Part shown: in pieces, positions 42,734 through 52,989 of the stretch
Layout of the letters: each line of letters starts with the position of its first letter
Position numbering within the stretch: position 1 is the first letter of the stretch
Origin: CAVTLG01 sp963735495
GTDB taxonomy: Bacteria; Chloroflexota; Ktedonobacteria; Ktedonobacterales; Ktedonobacteraceae
Reading direction: 5' to 3'
Length of the DNA: 64,000 nt
NCBI GenBank assembly: GCA_963735495.1
Contig: CAVTLG010000011.1
Location: 1 to 64,000 of the forward strand
Notes under the pieces: generated by a model
What the model was told of the DNA's origin: nothing
The model's database searches: none
The model's input: only the letters and a program-made list of their open reading frames with translations
Made by a program: the position numbers and the translations under genes

Positions 42734-44767
42734 TCAGGTGGTTGCCTCTGGCCCATCGAGCGGCTCGCCCAAATCGGCGAGCAATTGCTCAATCCTTCTT
42801 ACCGTGCATTGATGCCGCTCCACTTCTCGTTGCCATCCATGTACTGCTGCGTCTTCAACCAGTTCCTGCTCGATCCTTCGGCGACGGCGTAAGCGTGGAG
42901 CGTACTCTGGCGTGGTGACAAATTTGGCACAGGTGAGATACAATTCGCACTCGCATGGACCTTCTTGTGGGAGGCGAAGGCACCGCCCCAGTTCCAATTC
43001 TGTTTTGAAAAAGTTCGACTTGAGCCAGTCCACGGCGGCTGGCGGTAACTCACCAGATCTCAGGGTTTGCGCACATGGCCCGGCAATAGTTGCACCAGGA
43101 CCAGGCACCGCTTGATACTCTTTTAACACTTCCTGATCGCTGATCTGAGCATAGACCATCGACATGGAAGCTGAAGTATGCCCCAATACTTTCATGATCG
43201 TGTGCAGCTTTGCTCCTCGCTCTGCTAACTGCGTCCCTACCGTGTGACGAAACCGATGGGCTGTGACGGTGTGACGCCCTTGTTCATCGAGGAGACCCGC
43301 AGCCTCACAGGCTACTTGCAACGCTCGATCAAAGAGGTAGTACGTCGAGTACAGTTTTCCATAATTGAGAAACAAGTAGCGTGTCACGACCCCTGTCTGG
43401 GAATCACGGAAGCCTCGCTCGTCGTGATGGCGTAATGCCTGAAGGGTGCAGATGGCTGAAGCCGCTTCCTCATGCAAAGGAACCACACGCTCACGTTTCA
43501 TTTTTCCGGCTGGAAGGCGCAGGCGTGCCGTCCCATCTGGATAGTGATCGAGACAATCAACGGAGAGTCGGCGAATCTCATCCCGTCTGGCACCGCTCCA
43601 GCGAGCAATGAGGAGTGCTGCTCGTTGATACGGGCAAGCCAATTCGCGGATTGCCCGTATCAACCGAGCCAGTTCCTCTTCTGGGATGTAGCGTGGGACA
43701 CGTTCAGGAATTTTCGGAATATCGCCAATCCCCAGGAGGGGTCGCTCAGGTCCGCCCTCCCACTCCCAGCTCGCGACATCACGAAAGAAGACGGAGAGAT
43801 TAGAGAGCTTCCCACGTCTTGAGAGCGTACTCAACGGGTATCCAGTCGTGATACCAGGCATGGTTTCGAGGGCTTCTGCAAATTCAAGGAGATGTTCACG
43901 GGAAACCTCAGCCCAGGAGGACACGTGCGGATATGTGGTGTCAAGCCAGCTCATGAACTGGTGTAAGGTCATATCAATCTTCTTCACGGTGCCAGGCCGA
44001 CCGGTTAACCGTCGTGTCGCTATGTACCGTGCAGCAATCGCTTCCATGTTGGGATGATGAACAGGACGCTTGGCATACAATGGCATGATCTTCCGTGGCT
44101 CGGTTTTGGTCTGGCCACGGTGGTAAAGGACCACATGCAACATGTGGAGCGCGGTCAAGTAACCTTTGCGTGCTTCAACATGGTAGTGCTCAGCGGAAGA
44201 AAAGAAATGGGTGATGTCAGCACGTTGCCCAAACTTTCGGATGGCTTGGGCAAGTTCCTCACAATGGACTTCGGTAATGTGTTCGATGGGTAAAAATCTC
44301 GTATGCAACAGAATACGACTGAGCACCCAGCGGAGGTCTTCTGAGGAACTGACTGGATGGTATCCCAGTTGTTCTGCCGTTTGAATGAGTTGCTCTACTT
44401 CTGAAGTGAAGCCAGCCTCTCGCAGCAGAGGACGCAGATGGATTTTTGGTAAAGGGATGAGCCATTCCCAATCAAAAGTCGCGTAGCCACGCAGTGCGAG
44501 AAAAAACAGGTACTGGCGTGCCTCATAGGACGCCTTGTCCGTGTACTGGTTGACAAGAGCGCCATGCAGTCGGCCAATGCGTTCTTCTAATGGGGCAGCA
44601 AACCATTGTGTCAGATCAGGATAGGCACGCACAAAGCGGCTACGGCTCAACCGGAACAATTTGCGGGTGTCTTCCTTGTCGTAGGTACGCTCAACAAAGG
44701 CCATATATTCCTCTTCACTCGCATGTCGGCACGGCGGCAAGCATTGTTCAGGTACTGGGATCATCAC
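42734..44767 (-). CDS. tyrosine recombinase, TnpB-like (677 aa)
   Basis: The protein starts MMIPVPEQCLPPCRHASEEE; its start overlaps the upstream recombinase stop by 4 bases. Catalytic motifs: WSGARRDEIRRL, TAHRFRHTVGTQLAERG and VLGHTSASMSMVYAQI. A Cys motif (LGRCLRLPQEGPCECELYLTC) and a coiled tail follow, the same layout as the other TnpB-type proteins at 28,854 and 58,465. The left end of its element is not visible before the IS701-type element. Confidence 0.85.
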   Translation of the reverse strand: MMIPVPEQCLPPCRHASEEEYMAFVERTYDKEDTRKLFRLSRSRFVRAYPDLTQWFAAPLEERIGRLHGALVNQYTDKASYEARQYLFFLALRGYATFDWEWLIPLPKIHLRPLLREAGFTSEVEQLIQTAEQLGYHPVSSSEDLRWVLSRILLHTRFLPIEHITEVHCEELAQAIRKFGQRADITHFFSSAEHYHVEARKGYLTALHMLHVVLYHRGQTKTEPRKIMPLYAKRPVHHPNMEAIAARYIATRRLTGRPGTVKKIDMTLHQFMSWLDTTYPHVSSWAEVSREHLLEFAEALETMPGITTGYPLSTLSRRGKLSNLSVFFRDVASWEWEGGPERPLLGIGDIPKIPERVPRYIPEEELARLIRAIRELACPYQRAALLIARWSGARRDEIRRLSVDCLDHYPDGTARLRLPAGKMKRERVVPLHEEAASAICTLQALRHHDERGFRDSQTGVVTRYLFLNYGKLYSTYYLFDRALQVACEAAGLLDEQGRHTVTAHRFRHTVGTQLAERGAKLHTIMKVLGHTSASMSMVYAQISDQEVLKEYQAVPGPGATIAGPCAQTLRSGELPPAAVDWLKSNFFKTELELGRCLRLPQEGPCECELYLTCAKFVTTPEYAPRLRRRRRIEQELVEDAAVHGWQREVERHQCTVRRIEQLLADLGEPLDGPEATT

Positions 44768-45909
44768 GTCTCCTCCTCACCAAGAGCTCGTCGATACTCA
44801 GCGACCACGAGCGGATCAGAAACCTGGGTGTAGATGCGTGTAGACTCTGGAGATGCGTGTCCTAAGCGTTTTTGGAGCGCCAGTTCGCGCATGCCACCTT
44901 CCCACATTTTGGTCGCATGTGTATGTCTGAGGGCATGAGGCGTCACCCAGGGATCACGGATCTGTAAGCGTTCACAGTGACGCTCAAACAGTTTGACCAG
45001 GGCATGGTATCCCAACGGTTCGCCTCGTCTGGTCCCACGCCCACCAACGAGGAAGACGTAAGGACTGTCCACATCCGTTGGCCGCTCGTGCATAACGTAA
45101 TCACTCACAGCCTGGAGTGTTTCCGGTTGGTAGAGATCCACCACGCGTTCTGTCCGGGATTTGGTACGAGCACCTTTGGGATGATCGGTGCGGTACCGGA
45201 TAATGACACGACGGCGACCATACTGGAGATCTTCCAGATGCAGATTGAGGACTTCACCTGGTCTGAGTCCTCCATGCAGCATCAGTAAGATCATGGCCCG
45301 GTCGCGTTTGAGTCGAAGGGACTCCAGGAGCTTGTTCACGTGATCGTCCTCCATCGGTCGGGGGAGATGTTGTACCGTTTTGACATGGACTGCCCGCCGG
45401 ATGGGACGTTGTTTGCTCGCAGGACCTAAGAAGGGGCGATGCCGTTCAGACACACGAGCAAGTGCTGGGTCATCCACGTGTTGCATGGGATTCTCTCGCT
45501 GCGTAAAGTGGCCGGAAAGGATCAGATATTCATAGAACGAGGAAATGGCTGCAAAGATTCGGTTTATGCTGACTGGTGACAAGCGGGTTCCAGAACATCC
45601 CTCTCCAGTAGTACAGAGCACGAGGCCAAGCCGCTGTACCGGTTTCTGATGAGGCATGGTGGTTAAATATTCGAGAAACAGCAATGCGTGAGGAGGAGTG
45701 AAGTCCTGGTAAGTCAATCGCTGTTGTTTCAAAAAGGTCATGAAATGCAAAAGATCGTGTGCATAGGCCGAAAGGGTATTGGGTGAGTAGTCACGAGCAC
45801 GCAAATGACGCATGAAGCCAGAAACGATCTCGATAGGCTGATCTGTGTCGTCAAGCAACTCAAAGGAGACGGTCTTATTGCCTTCCCATTGGATACGATG
45901 GACGCGCAT
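44764..45909 (-). CDS. tyrosine recombinase, TnpA-like (381 aa)
   Basis: It begins MRVHRIQWEGNKTVSFELLD, with GAAAGGAG upstream. A core-binding domain (SPNTLSAYAHDLLHFMTFLK) is followed by LMLHGGLRPGEVLNL, TPHALRHTHATKMWE and RLGHASPESTRIYTQV. It pairs with the 677-residue recombinase. The element end beyond its start reads TTATGTAGACACTTGTAAC, next to the broken Tn3 transposase. Confidence 0.9.
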   Translation of the reverse strand: MRVHRIQWEGNKTVSFELLDDTDQPIEIVSGFMRHLRARDYSPNTLSAYAHDLLHFMTFLKQQRLTYQDFTPPHALLFLEYLTTMPHQKPVQRLGLVLCTTGEGCSGTRLSPVSINRIFAAISSFYEYLILSGHFTQRENPMQHVDDPALARVSERHRPFLGPASKQRPIRRAVHVKTVQHLPRPMEDDHVNKLLESLRLKRDRAMILLMLHGGLRPGEVLNLHLEDLQYGRRRVIIRYRTDHPKGARTKSRTERVVDLYQPETLQAVSDYVMHERPTDVDSPYVFLVGGRGTRRGEPLGYHALVKLFERHCERLQIRDPWVTPHALRHTHATKMWEGGMRELALQKRLGHASPESTRIYTQVSDPLVVAEYRRALGEEET

Positions 45910-45980
45910 AGTTCACTTGCTCCTTTCTGTATGAACCTCTGTTCTTAGCACGAACAGATATTCTACAAGGTTACAAGTGT

Positions 45981-48254
45981 CTACATAACGGAGTACCCGC
46001 CCGTGTCGGTATAGTGCTCCTTAATCTCGGGAGCATCTTGATAGAGGAGTCCATCAAGCACATAGGTCGCTTCACGCATCAAACAGTTCACCACATCGAT
46101 CCAGTATTGATCTCCCCGATTGTTGACGTGGTTGTACAACGTGACCCCACGGCGCATGCCAAAATAGCGGGGATTGCTGCGGGCCTTGAGATCAGAGGCC
46201 GCCATCCCGAAGCGAATACCATCGGAGGAAGAAGTGGTTCCATCACCAAAGGAAGAGGTCAGTGGCAAGGTTCGGCGGTAGGAGATCAGATGATGGATCG
46301 CTCCTCGAAGCGTTTCTTCGCGAAAATACCAATCATAGGCAGATTCTAGCTCATGCAATGCAATCCCAGAAGAGTTCGCCATCGCTGCCAGTCCAATGTT
46401 CGTGGCTTCTGCGACCAACACCGCAAAGACGGCTGGACGAGTTGCGGCCTCTCGCTCGGCTGATGGGGTGCGCCTTCCCGTCAAGTGGGTCAAATTCTGG
46501 GTGTAGTGGGCCCACTGCTCCACATCCATCAGCACATCGGGCAAGCCTACCGGGGGAAAGAGATGAACCAGATCCGTGCGAGCCTGGAGCACCTCTGCAG
46601 GAAGCTCAATCTTTTCGAGAGGGGTGAGGATTAATTTCTCTTTCTCGACGCGTGCGTCTTGATTCTTGTTGCGTGCAATACGCTTGGACACCTGATGGGC
46701 CTTGCGGTGGAGCTGATCAAGCCACTCTGAGAGAAAAACATCCCCGTCCTTGGGAAGGGACTGTTCTTCATACCAGGCATCGCGCCTCTGGGCCCAAGTA
46801 TCAGCTTGATAGAGATCGCTATCCCAGGCAGAATAGCGCTGACTTCCTTCGATGGTTACATCTCCGGCACGTATGGCTGCGCGTGTCTCGTGCAATAAGG
46901 CAAATTCCCAGGCATGTTTGCTCACTTCCCCTTCTTTTGTCACCACTCCTGTCCATTTCGGGGGAACAAAATCGACAGGAGCCGCTTTGGGAATCGATTT
47001 TTTTCCTTGCTCATTCATCTGGGTCAAGGTGCTCAATCCTTCGAGCACGGCATTGGAGGCCCGTGGAGAATCAAAGTGTAAGGTACGCAAGACCACCGGT
47101 GCAAATTCGCGCATATGCGTATACCGTCGATCAAGCAGATCAAACAAGGTGGTGGTTTCTCCTTTGTCCAACTCTTCAGACAATGTTACCAATGCGCTCA
47201 CTTGTTCGCGTGAGACCCGCTTAAAAACTTCTTCACGTACCTGTTCTTCCGTAATAGTCTTATCGAGGAGCACTTCGGCCACTTTGCGGAATAACCGTGC
47301 ACTCTGTTGATGCGCCTGCTGTTTTTGCAGCTTGGCGGCGGCGACTTCCCCATCACTTTTTGAGAAGAGTTTGCCCACCAGCATATCAAACATCTCGACA
47401 ATGGTCGTCGTCAGTTCCTCGGCTCGGATGACTAAAAAGGCACAAAGCATCGTGTACCGCTTGGCTTCTGGGTAGTCACGGATGTTGCGTGCCCGATGTT
47501 TGCGAACAACCGCCGCCCATTGACGAAGCCGATTGCTGGTCATACTCTGCCAATTGAGTGCGAGATGCGGAAGTGCCTGTCGAACGGCGACTAAACGAGC
47601 GCATTCTTCCTTGATGGCAACCGCTGAGGCAACGCGGGGAGGGGCTGCAAGCCACGCAACTGGGCTTGTCGCAGTCGAGGTATCAAGGAGGGCGTCCAAT
47701 CTCGCTCGGTCTTCTGAAGAGAGTTGCTTCGCAATCTGCTCAAATAAGCCTTCTTCCGCTTGGTTGCGTGCCCGATAAATCAGTCGTTCCAGCGTGGTCT
47801 CCCCGTGAGGACGCAGAATCCCTTCCCGCACCAGCCAGTCCAATGCGGCTGAGTGCAGAGCCTCATAATTGCTCGTCTGGGTGACTTTCTCGATCAGATA
47901 GGTATGCAGAAGCTCCTCATCGCTGTCCTGAAAGGCACGAACCTCCAGATAGACACGGACAGCCTCGAAGGTGGTCGAGCGCATAGAGGGAGGATTGCGT
48001 AGCTCTGAGAGGACCGAAGGGACCAATCCCAACTGTTTACTGACCTGCTTGACGATGGTATCTGGAATACTTCCGGTTTCGGAAAGCAAGACGCGCTCGA
48101 CCCGTGCCCACAGGAGAACAAGCGCACGATAGAGACGTTGGGAGTCGACTCGGATCGTGCGGAGAAAATAGAGATCATCGGGGGTCAAGGTGAAGAGACG
48201 CCGGGCATCTTCTTCGCTGATCTCGGACGATGATCCAGTGCGCTCTTTTGCCAT
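45981..48254 (-). pseudogene. tnpA: Tn3 family transposase, C-terminally truncated
   Basis: ATG 48254 gives 757 residues against ~980 for intact Tn3 transposases. The protein reads LFTLTPDDLYFL at the start and, in the catalytic part, NSSGIALHELESAYDWYFRE, SDGIRFGMAASDLKARSNPR and EHYTDTGGYS, where homology stops. The next residues of the family (DLVFALCHLL-type) and the final catalytic glutamate are lost; VM and the stop are foreign. The break lies at the end of the two-recombinase element. It is not functional. Confidence 0.9.
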
Positions 48255-48256
48255 GG

Positions 48257-49150
48257 TTACCGTTGTCTTCCTTTTCGTCGTTGATACTGCTGTAAATCCT
48301 GTTTGATGGTGATCTGATCAACTTCTGCGTAGAGTAAAGTACTTTGAATATTGCGATGTCCCAGTTGCTTGCGCACCGTCGTGATAGGAACCCCAGCTTG
48401 CAGGAGCTGGCTGGCGCGACTATGACGAAGTTGATGGATGGTTCCCTCCACGTGAGCCTCTTTACAGTATTTTTGCCACGCATAATGCACTACACTGTAC
48501 TCCAGGGGAAGGGGACTTCCGCCATAACGAGGATCGCCACGAAACACGGAACCAGAGGTGATCTGGCTCTGCTTGAGATGTCGCCGGAGCAACCGAATAC
48601 TTTCAGGAGCAGCGGTAAGCATAACCGTTCGTTCTCGTTGTCCTTTGCCAAAGACCCGAATTTTCTCATCATCTTGCGTCAAATCGACTTCTGTGGCAAG
48701 CAGGCCAAGCGCCTCCCCAACCCGAATACCTGTTTCATAAAGGAGCATAAAGAGGGCGCGATCACGCAGATTGGAGGCAGGAATGGCATGGAGAATCTTG
48801 GTCACGGTTTCAGGAGGCAGTGGACGTGGTTCACGCTCGACGTGCTCAATGGGGTCGAGACGCTCCATTGGGTTCATCTCGACCACTCCATGACGAATGA
48901 GCCAGTGATAGAAAGCACAGAGAGTACTGTATCGCCTTCTACGGGTGGCAATGCTCAGATGAGCAAATGTGGCGAGAAAGTCCTGAATTGTTTCAGCAGT
49001 GACCTCTGGCAGATCAGCAGGGACCAATTGGATAAATAAGCGCAAATCATGAGCATAAGACTTGATGGTATTGACGGGAACAGAACGCTGACGGAGGCTC
49101 GCGACAAAGACCTCAACAGCGTCGACGGTGAGTGGTGGCTGATCAGACAT
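48257..49150 (-). CDS. tnpI: TnpI tyrosine recombinase (Tn3-type cointegrate resolution)
   Basis: The 297-residue XerC/D-like protein starts MSDQPPLTVDAVEVFVASLR. Core-binding domain, then YETGIRVGEALGL, IHQLRHSRASQLLQAG and QLGHRNIQSTLLYAEV. It lies two bases upstream of the transposase, as in Tn4430-type transposons where TnpI resolves cointegrates at a site beside its own gene. Four candidate binding motifs lie just upstream (49,175-49,440). It looks intact. Confidence 0.88.
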   Translation of the reverse strand: MSDQPPLTVDAVEVFVASLRQRSVPVNTIKSYAHDLRLFIQLVPADLPEVTAETIQDFLATFAHLSIATRRRRYSTLCAFYHWLIRHGVVEMNPMERLDPIEHVEREPRPLPPETVTKILHAIPASNLRDRALFMLLYETGIRVGEALGLLATEVDLTQDDEKIRVFGKGQRERTVMLTAAPESIRLLRRHLKQSQITSGSVFRGDPRYGGSPLPLEYSVVHYAWQKYCKEAHVEGTIHQLRHSRASQLLQAGVPITTVRKQLGHRNIQSTLLYAEVDQITIKQDLQQYQRRKGRQR

Positions 49151-49174
49151 AGCAAATTCCTCTCTGCCTTCTAG

Positions 49175-49440
49175 TGAGTACCATATAACTAGGAAAACTG
49201 CTCACAATTTCTCTGAGTAACAAAGAGAGAAGAATTGGCTAGAGAAGCCGATTTATTGCCAATTGACCTCTTCCATTTTTGCTGAGTGTACCATATAACT
49301 CGTATTATATGGTACACTCACGCTCAGATCGCAAAAGACCATATTTACAAATTTGCTCTACAGGCTGCCTAAAGCTGTCTGCTCGCTTTGAACAGATACT
49401 TCCATTCGAGCACAATTTTGCTAGCTATATGGTACATAGT
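49175..49440. promoter_or_regulatory. TnpI internal resolution site
   Basis: Four copies of a GTACCATATA word lie upstream of tnpI. The core is an inverted pair, TGAGTGTACCATATA (49283-49297) and TATATGGTACACTCA (49306-49320), separated by 8 bases, the layout of a tyrosine-recombinase crossover site. One more copy on each side, near 49175-49190 (forward) and 49426-49440 (reverse), would be accessory sites, about 110-120 bases away. In Tn4430 the accessory motifs are direct repeats on one side; here they flank the core symmetrically. Confidence 0.75.
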
Positions 49441-49651
49441 ATTTTTTCTCAAAGAGACACTGAAAAGCCGGATACAATATCTTCAGTAGGAAGACCTTGA
49501 CAATATCGCTATTCTTGAATATAATATGTTAAGTGCCTTATAGTACTAATAACCAAAATGAGAGGAATAAAGCAGAGAACTCTTTCACCAATTTCTATTG
49601 GTTAGGTGGGTAGAGCAATCTTGTGCTTCTTGAGCAGAAAGCGCGTGTGCT

Positions 49652-50408
49652 ATGTCGTCCAACCCTATCCCAGCAAGAACCATGGCAATGTCTGACTTGC
49701 AAGAAATCAAGGCATATCTTAACCGCCTGTTTGTCTGTCGGGGGGATGAAACCTCGTGGCAACAGCATCTTCAAGCTGTCAGGGAATTGGGGCAACCTGA
49801 TCTCTTCACTTCCTTCCTTCGGCTGATCCTTGCCACTCCGGCACTTCTACATGAAATCGCGGCTCGGTCGTATATCCACGAGAATAAGTTCGATAAGATT
49901 GTCCTGATCTCGTCGTCTGATCCAGATTATAAGCTGCGCCTTCATATCTGGTGGCCCAGTTCGGAGTCGCCTTTCACAGAAAGTATCCATAATCATCAGT
50001 GGGTCTTAAGTTCAGTCGTCCTGGCTGGAGCATTACACTTCGCAGGAGTTTGCCCGCGCTGATAATGGACGCGAACTCCTGCACTACACTTATAATACTC
50101 GGCCTGGCATGCGTAACCTGCCTGAGAGTGCGGTACCGGAAAGACTAATATGCGTATCGGACAGTACGATTGGTCTAGGCAGTTATTATATGCTGTCAAC
50201 CGAGAGCCTGCATTGCGTTATAAGCGACCCGCAGAACATGACGGCGACACTCATGCTACAAGGACCGGCTGAACCGAACACCTTGGTACATATCTACACT
50301 GCTAAGCCCGTTGCTGATAACAGGGAGGCATTAGCTTCAGGGGCCTTTACCGACGATATCTTGGAAGAGAAACTTAGGAAATTAATTCCTCATTTGTCCA
50401 ATAGCTGA
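49652..50408 (+). pseudogene. cupin-like (cysteine dioxygenase-type) protein, frameshifted
   Basis: The first frame (from 49652 or the ATG at 49682) reads LQEIKAYLNRLFVCRGDE, then SIHNHQWVLSSVVLAGAL with the metal-binding HNH, and stops at 50062. The downstream frame continues HYTSQEFARADN, ELLHYTYNTRPG and SLHCVISDPQNMTATLMLQG. One extra base near 50030, in CTGGCTGGAGCATTACAC, would explain it. Restored, the ~250-residue protein is a small cupin with IHNH and a later His. Function unknown. Confidence 0.6.
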
Positions 50409-50648
50409 GTTCTTCGCACTACTAAGAAATGCATGCTAGAGGCACTGATATAGGGATGCCAGTAGGACGTTACTCAGAGCGCTGTCGTGTTCCTGATTCC
50501 TAATAGCTGTCACACAGCTGTTCAAAGCAATGGAAAAGAGGAGCGATTACGTTGAATGTTTTGCTTAAAAATGCAACGAAGGGGAGTTCTGGCGTGAGAC
50601 AGGATACACCCTTGACCATAACAACAGATTCGTAAAGGAAGATGCCGT

Positions 50649-51470
50649 ATGACAGATCTACAAATGCCTTCAGGAAAAGATGTTTACACAAAAAAGGGGG
50701 ACATTGTAGTTTTTAACCAACTTGCCGTTAAGATCGTGATGGATTCCGTTTCAAATGAGCGCTACTTTACTTGGCTTGATCATATGATAATGGAAATTGA
50801 TCGAATTGTGCCGGGAGCCAAAATTGTAGAAAAAGAACGTGCTCGTGAGGCACCGCCCTTGAATACGGCGGTGTATTACGATACGGATGATTATAAAATA
50901 CTTCCTACGGGAGCATTATTGAGAACATCCTGTAATATAATTACACATGCATTTTGTGCATTCAAAATGGCACAAGATGAACACAGTGTTCGAAGTGATT
51001 ATCGTTATGTTTTTGATGGTGAAGAAAAAAAGACGATACAAAATAAACCTGTATCAAAAGAGGCGTTCAATATCGTACATCGTCTACTTTTGCGTAAGGA
51101 CATTGAACATCCAGGTACCTATCTTGAGAAATATTATGGTATCAAGGGTGAAGATCTTACGCCGTCAGTATGCTTGGACGATTATCGATATACTTTTTTC
51201 GTCTGGCTCGATAATAGAGATGCACTGCGTTGTAGTATAGACCGTTATCATGTTACCAACTTACGCCTGCCAGAAAAAGAACGACAGAGAATGCCTGTTA
51301 GTGAAGTAGAACTGGCCATTTATCCTCATGTTGACCCTGAAGTTGCAAATGATCACCGCGTAGTTCAGTTGATTACAGTGTTGTCGGATTCATTATGTCA
51401 AGAGTTTGGTGTTCATATTACAAAAGATATCAAATATCAGCGTGCGGCACAAGTGTTAGAGATACAGTAG
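50649..51470 (+). CDS. CYTH-like protein (possible triphosphate tunnel enzyme)
   Basis: The 273-residue product starts MTDLQMPSGKDVYTKKGDIV, with GTAAAGGAAG upstream. YYDTDDYKILPTGALLRTSC resembles the CYTH strand (YYDTPD...LR), and later CSIDRYHVTN and VSEVELAIYP resemble the conserved Asp/Arg strand and the E-x-E strand. The usual ExExK start is not clear. Codon use is AT-rich compared with neighbours, suggesting recent transfer. The next ~290 bases hold only inverted repeats. Confidence 0.45.
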   Translation: MTDLQMPSGKDVYTKKGDIVVFNQLAVKIVMDSVSNERYFTWLDHMIMEIDRIVPGAKIVEKERAREAPPLNTAVYYDTDDYKILPTGALLRTSCNIITHAFCAFKMAQDEHSVRSDYRYVFDGEEKKTIQNKPVSKEAFNIVHRLLLRKDIEHPGTYLEKYYGIKGEDLTPSVCLDDYRYTFFVWLDNRDALRCSIDRYHVTNLRLPEKERQRMPVSEVELAIYPHVDPEVANDHRVVQLITVLSDSLCQEFGVHITKDIKYQRAAQVLEIQ

Positions 51471-51608
51471 TTATAGATAAGTATACAGGTAATATATCTA
51501 TCCACATGATGCTTGAAAGGGAGCTGCCGAGATGAATAAAAAAAGCTTTTGAAAGTGGCAAAAGAGCTTCTTGAGCCAGAGTAAATCTTTCGCACTCTCA
51601 TTTTTCCC

Positions 51609-51725
51609 AATATGAACTACCTGTGATTGTAGACGCTTGAATGTTGGCAACTTTAGATGCTTCTATATAGACTGGTAGTTCATATTTTAATTGGCCTAAT
51701 ATGGGCGCTTACGCCCATATTAGGC
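51609..51725. terminator. two adjacent inverted repeats downstream of the CYTH-like gene
   Basis: The first is AATATGAACTACC (51609-51621) against GGTAGTTCATATT (51674-51686). The second is a perfect 14-bp stem, GCCTAATATGGGCG and CGCCCATATTAGGC (51694-51725) with a 4-base loop CTTA. They lie in a 290-bp gene-free gap. The second could end transcription, though no T-run follows. Confidence 0.5.
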
Positions 51726-51763
51726 GTTAATGGTTAAAATTTTGCGGCCACGGTACCCACGGG

Positions 51764-52039
51764 ATGCGCAACGAGTGTGCAAGAGGAAGCCAATCGGCTC
51801 CAGAGGTCAATTCACCACCCTCACCAGGAGACTTCCAGCTTCTTGGACGTGGTTCCAAGACGGAAAGCGGCAAAGTGCTCAAAACAGGCCTAGAGCCAGT
51901 TTATGGCATCGCACATCTCGTTGAGCATCCCGTGGGGGTTACGCTTCCAAAACCTTACGGACTACTTGGCTTCCATGAGCACACTTGGATTACGAAGACT
52001 CCTTTTGCAACCATTTTAGACTCATCAATTTTAGCATGA
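51764..52039 (+). CDS. small unknown ORF (91 aa)
   Basis: ATG 51764 gives MRNECARGSQSAPEVNSPPS and a later segment YGIAHLVEHPVGVTLPKPYG with FHEHTWITKTPF. I recognise no family and no strong ribosome site. The second half looks protein-like while the first is low-complexity, so it may be a fragment. Confidence 0.25.
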   Translation: MRNECARGSQSAPEVNSPPSPGDFQLLGRGSKTESGKVLKTGLEPVYGIAHLVEHPVGVTLPKPYGLLGFHEHTWITKTPFATILDSSILA

Positions 52040-52083
52040 GTGCAGACGAACTATGGATTAGGCCCGGATAAACTCTGAGGAAA

Positions 52084-52554
52084 GTGATGGAGGTGTCTAC
52101 AGTAAGCGCTCTGTTTCTTTACCGTTGGAGGTATTGTATGAAATGTTGGGACTGGGAACGCTGGGATTGGGGAGAAATCGCCATGGAGGGATTATGGTTG
52201 GAGAACGTTCCAGCCTATCAGTGTTATGTAAATCAAATGCATTGGCCATGGTTTTTCATTCAGCTCAGTGAAGAGCCATATCCCATATCGGAGATGATCT
52301 CTCACTATGGATCGAAGCGGATCATTAACACCGAGATTTGGGATCTGATAGACGAATATCTCAGGCTCAAAGGTTGGGAAAAGAGTTGTGCCAATATGAA
52401 CTTCCGTGCGGTGGTTCGTACCAAAACTTCGTACAGCTCACTCCAGCTCACTAACATTGTATTGCCAGGAGCGTTAGTTGGCTTCTTGAATATACGAATA
52501 ACTGATAAACCGACGCTGAAAGAAGCGTTTAAGGAGCAACTTCATAGACGCTAG
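52084..52554 (+). CDS. unknown protein (156 aa)
   Basis: ATG 52084, or 52087, follows GAGGAAAG. The product is Trp-rich at the start (CWDWERWDWGEIAMEGLWL) and then mixed (YPISEMISHYGSKRIINTEI). No family recognised, no membrane segment. It has a gene-free stretch of ~430 bases after it that carries a 16-bp inverted repeat. Confidence 0.4.
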   Translation: MMEVSTVSALFLYRWRYCMKCWDWERWDWGEIAMEGLWLENVPAYQCYVNQMHWPWFFIQLSEEPYPISEMISHYGSKRIINTEIWDLIDEYLRLKGWEKSCANMNFRAVVRTKTSYSSLQLTNIVLPGALVGFLNIRITDKPTLKEAFKEQLHRR

Positions 52555-52989
52555 TGTACCTGGACATACTTCTTGGCCGCAAAAAGGCCCTTTTGACGCA
52601 AATCTTGCCCGCCTTATTTCTTGTAATACTGCTTTTCTCTGCAAAGACACGATGCATAAAACGCCTCAAAGTGCAGGGCCGTTTGCATTCTGGCTGTGTT
52701 GAACGCGCAAGCGTTTTTGATTGAAGGACTCAGGCTAAAATGGTCACGATATGCGTCACAATTGCCAGAGCCGACGCACTGGCTGCGTTATCGCCTGCAA
52801 GCCGTCCGCTTCAAGCGACAGAACGCTGACCAAAATGACGCATATGCTGGCCTCCAGTCCACATTCTGCAAGCAAGAACGCGCGAGGTCGAGTCACAGAG
52901 AAGCCGAGAGAACTTGTGGCCAGCATATGCGTCTCAGAACACTTGAGGTATTCTTGGCGAAAACAAAAACTAAAAAGAAGGACATTTTT
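52555..52989. other. gene-free stretch with a 16-bp inverted repeat
   Basis: No convincing ORF; the long frame that runs into the permease gene lacks a start with a ribosome site. GACGCATATGCTGGCC (52837-52852) is repeated inverted at 52918-52933, 65 bases apart, each arm holding the palindrome GCATATGC. Two such sites upstream of the permease could bind a regulator. Confidence 0.5.

Noticed and set aside
48344..49039. Plus-strand 231-codon ORF opposite tnpI.
   Set aside because: It is fully antisense to an intact recombinase with all catalytic motifs.
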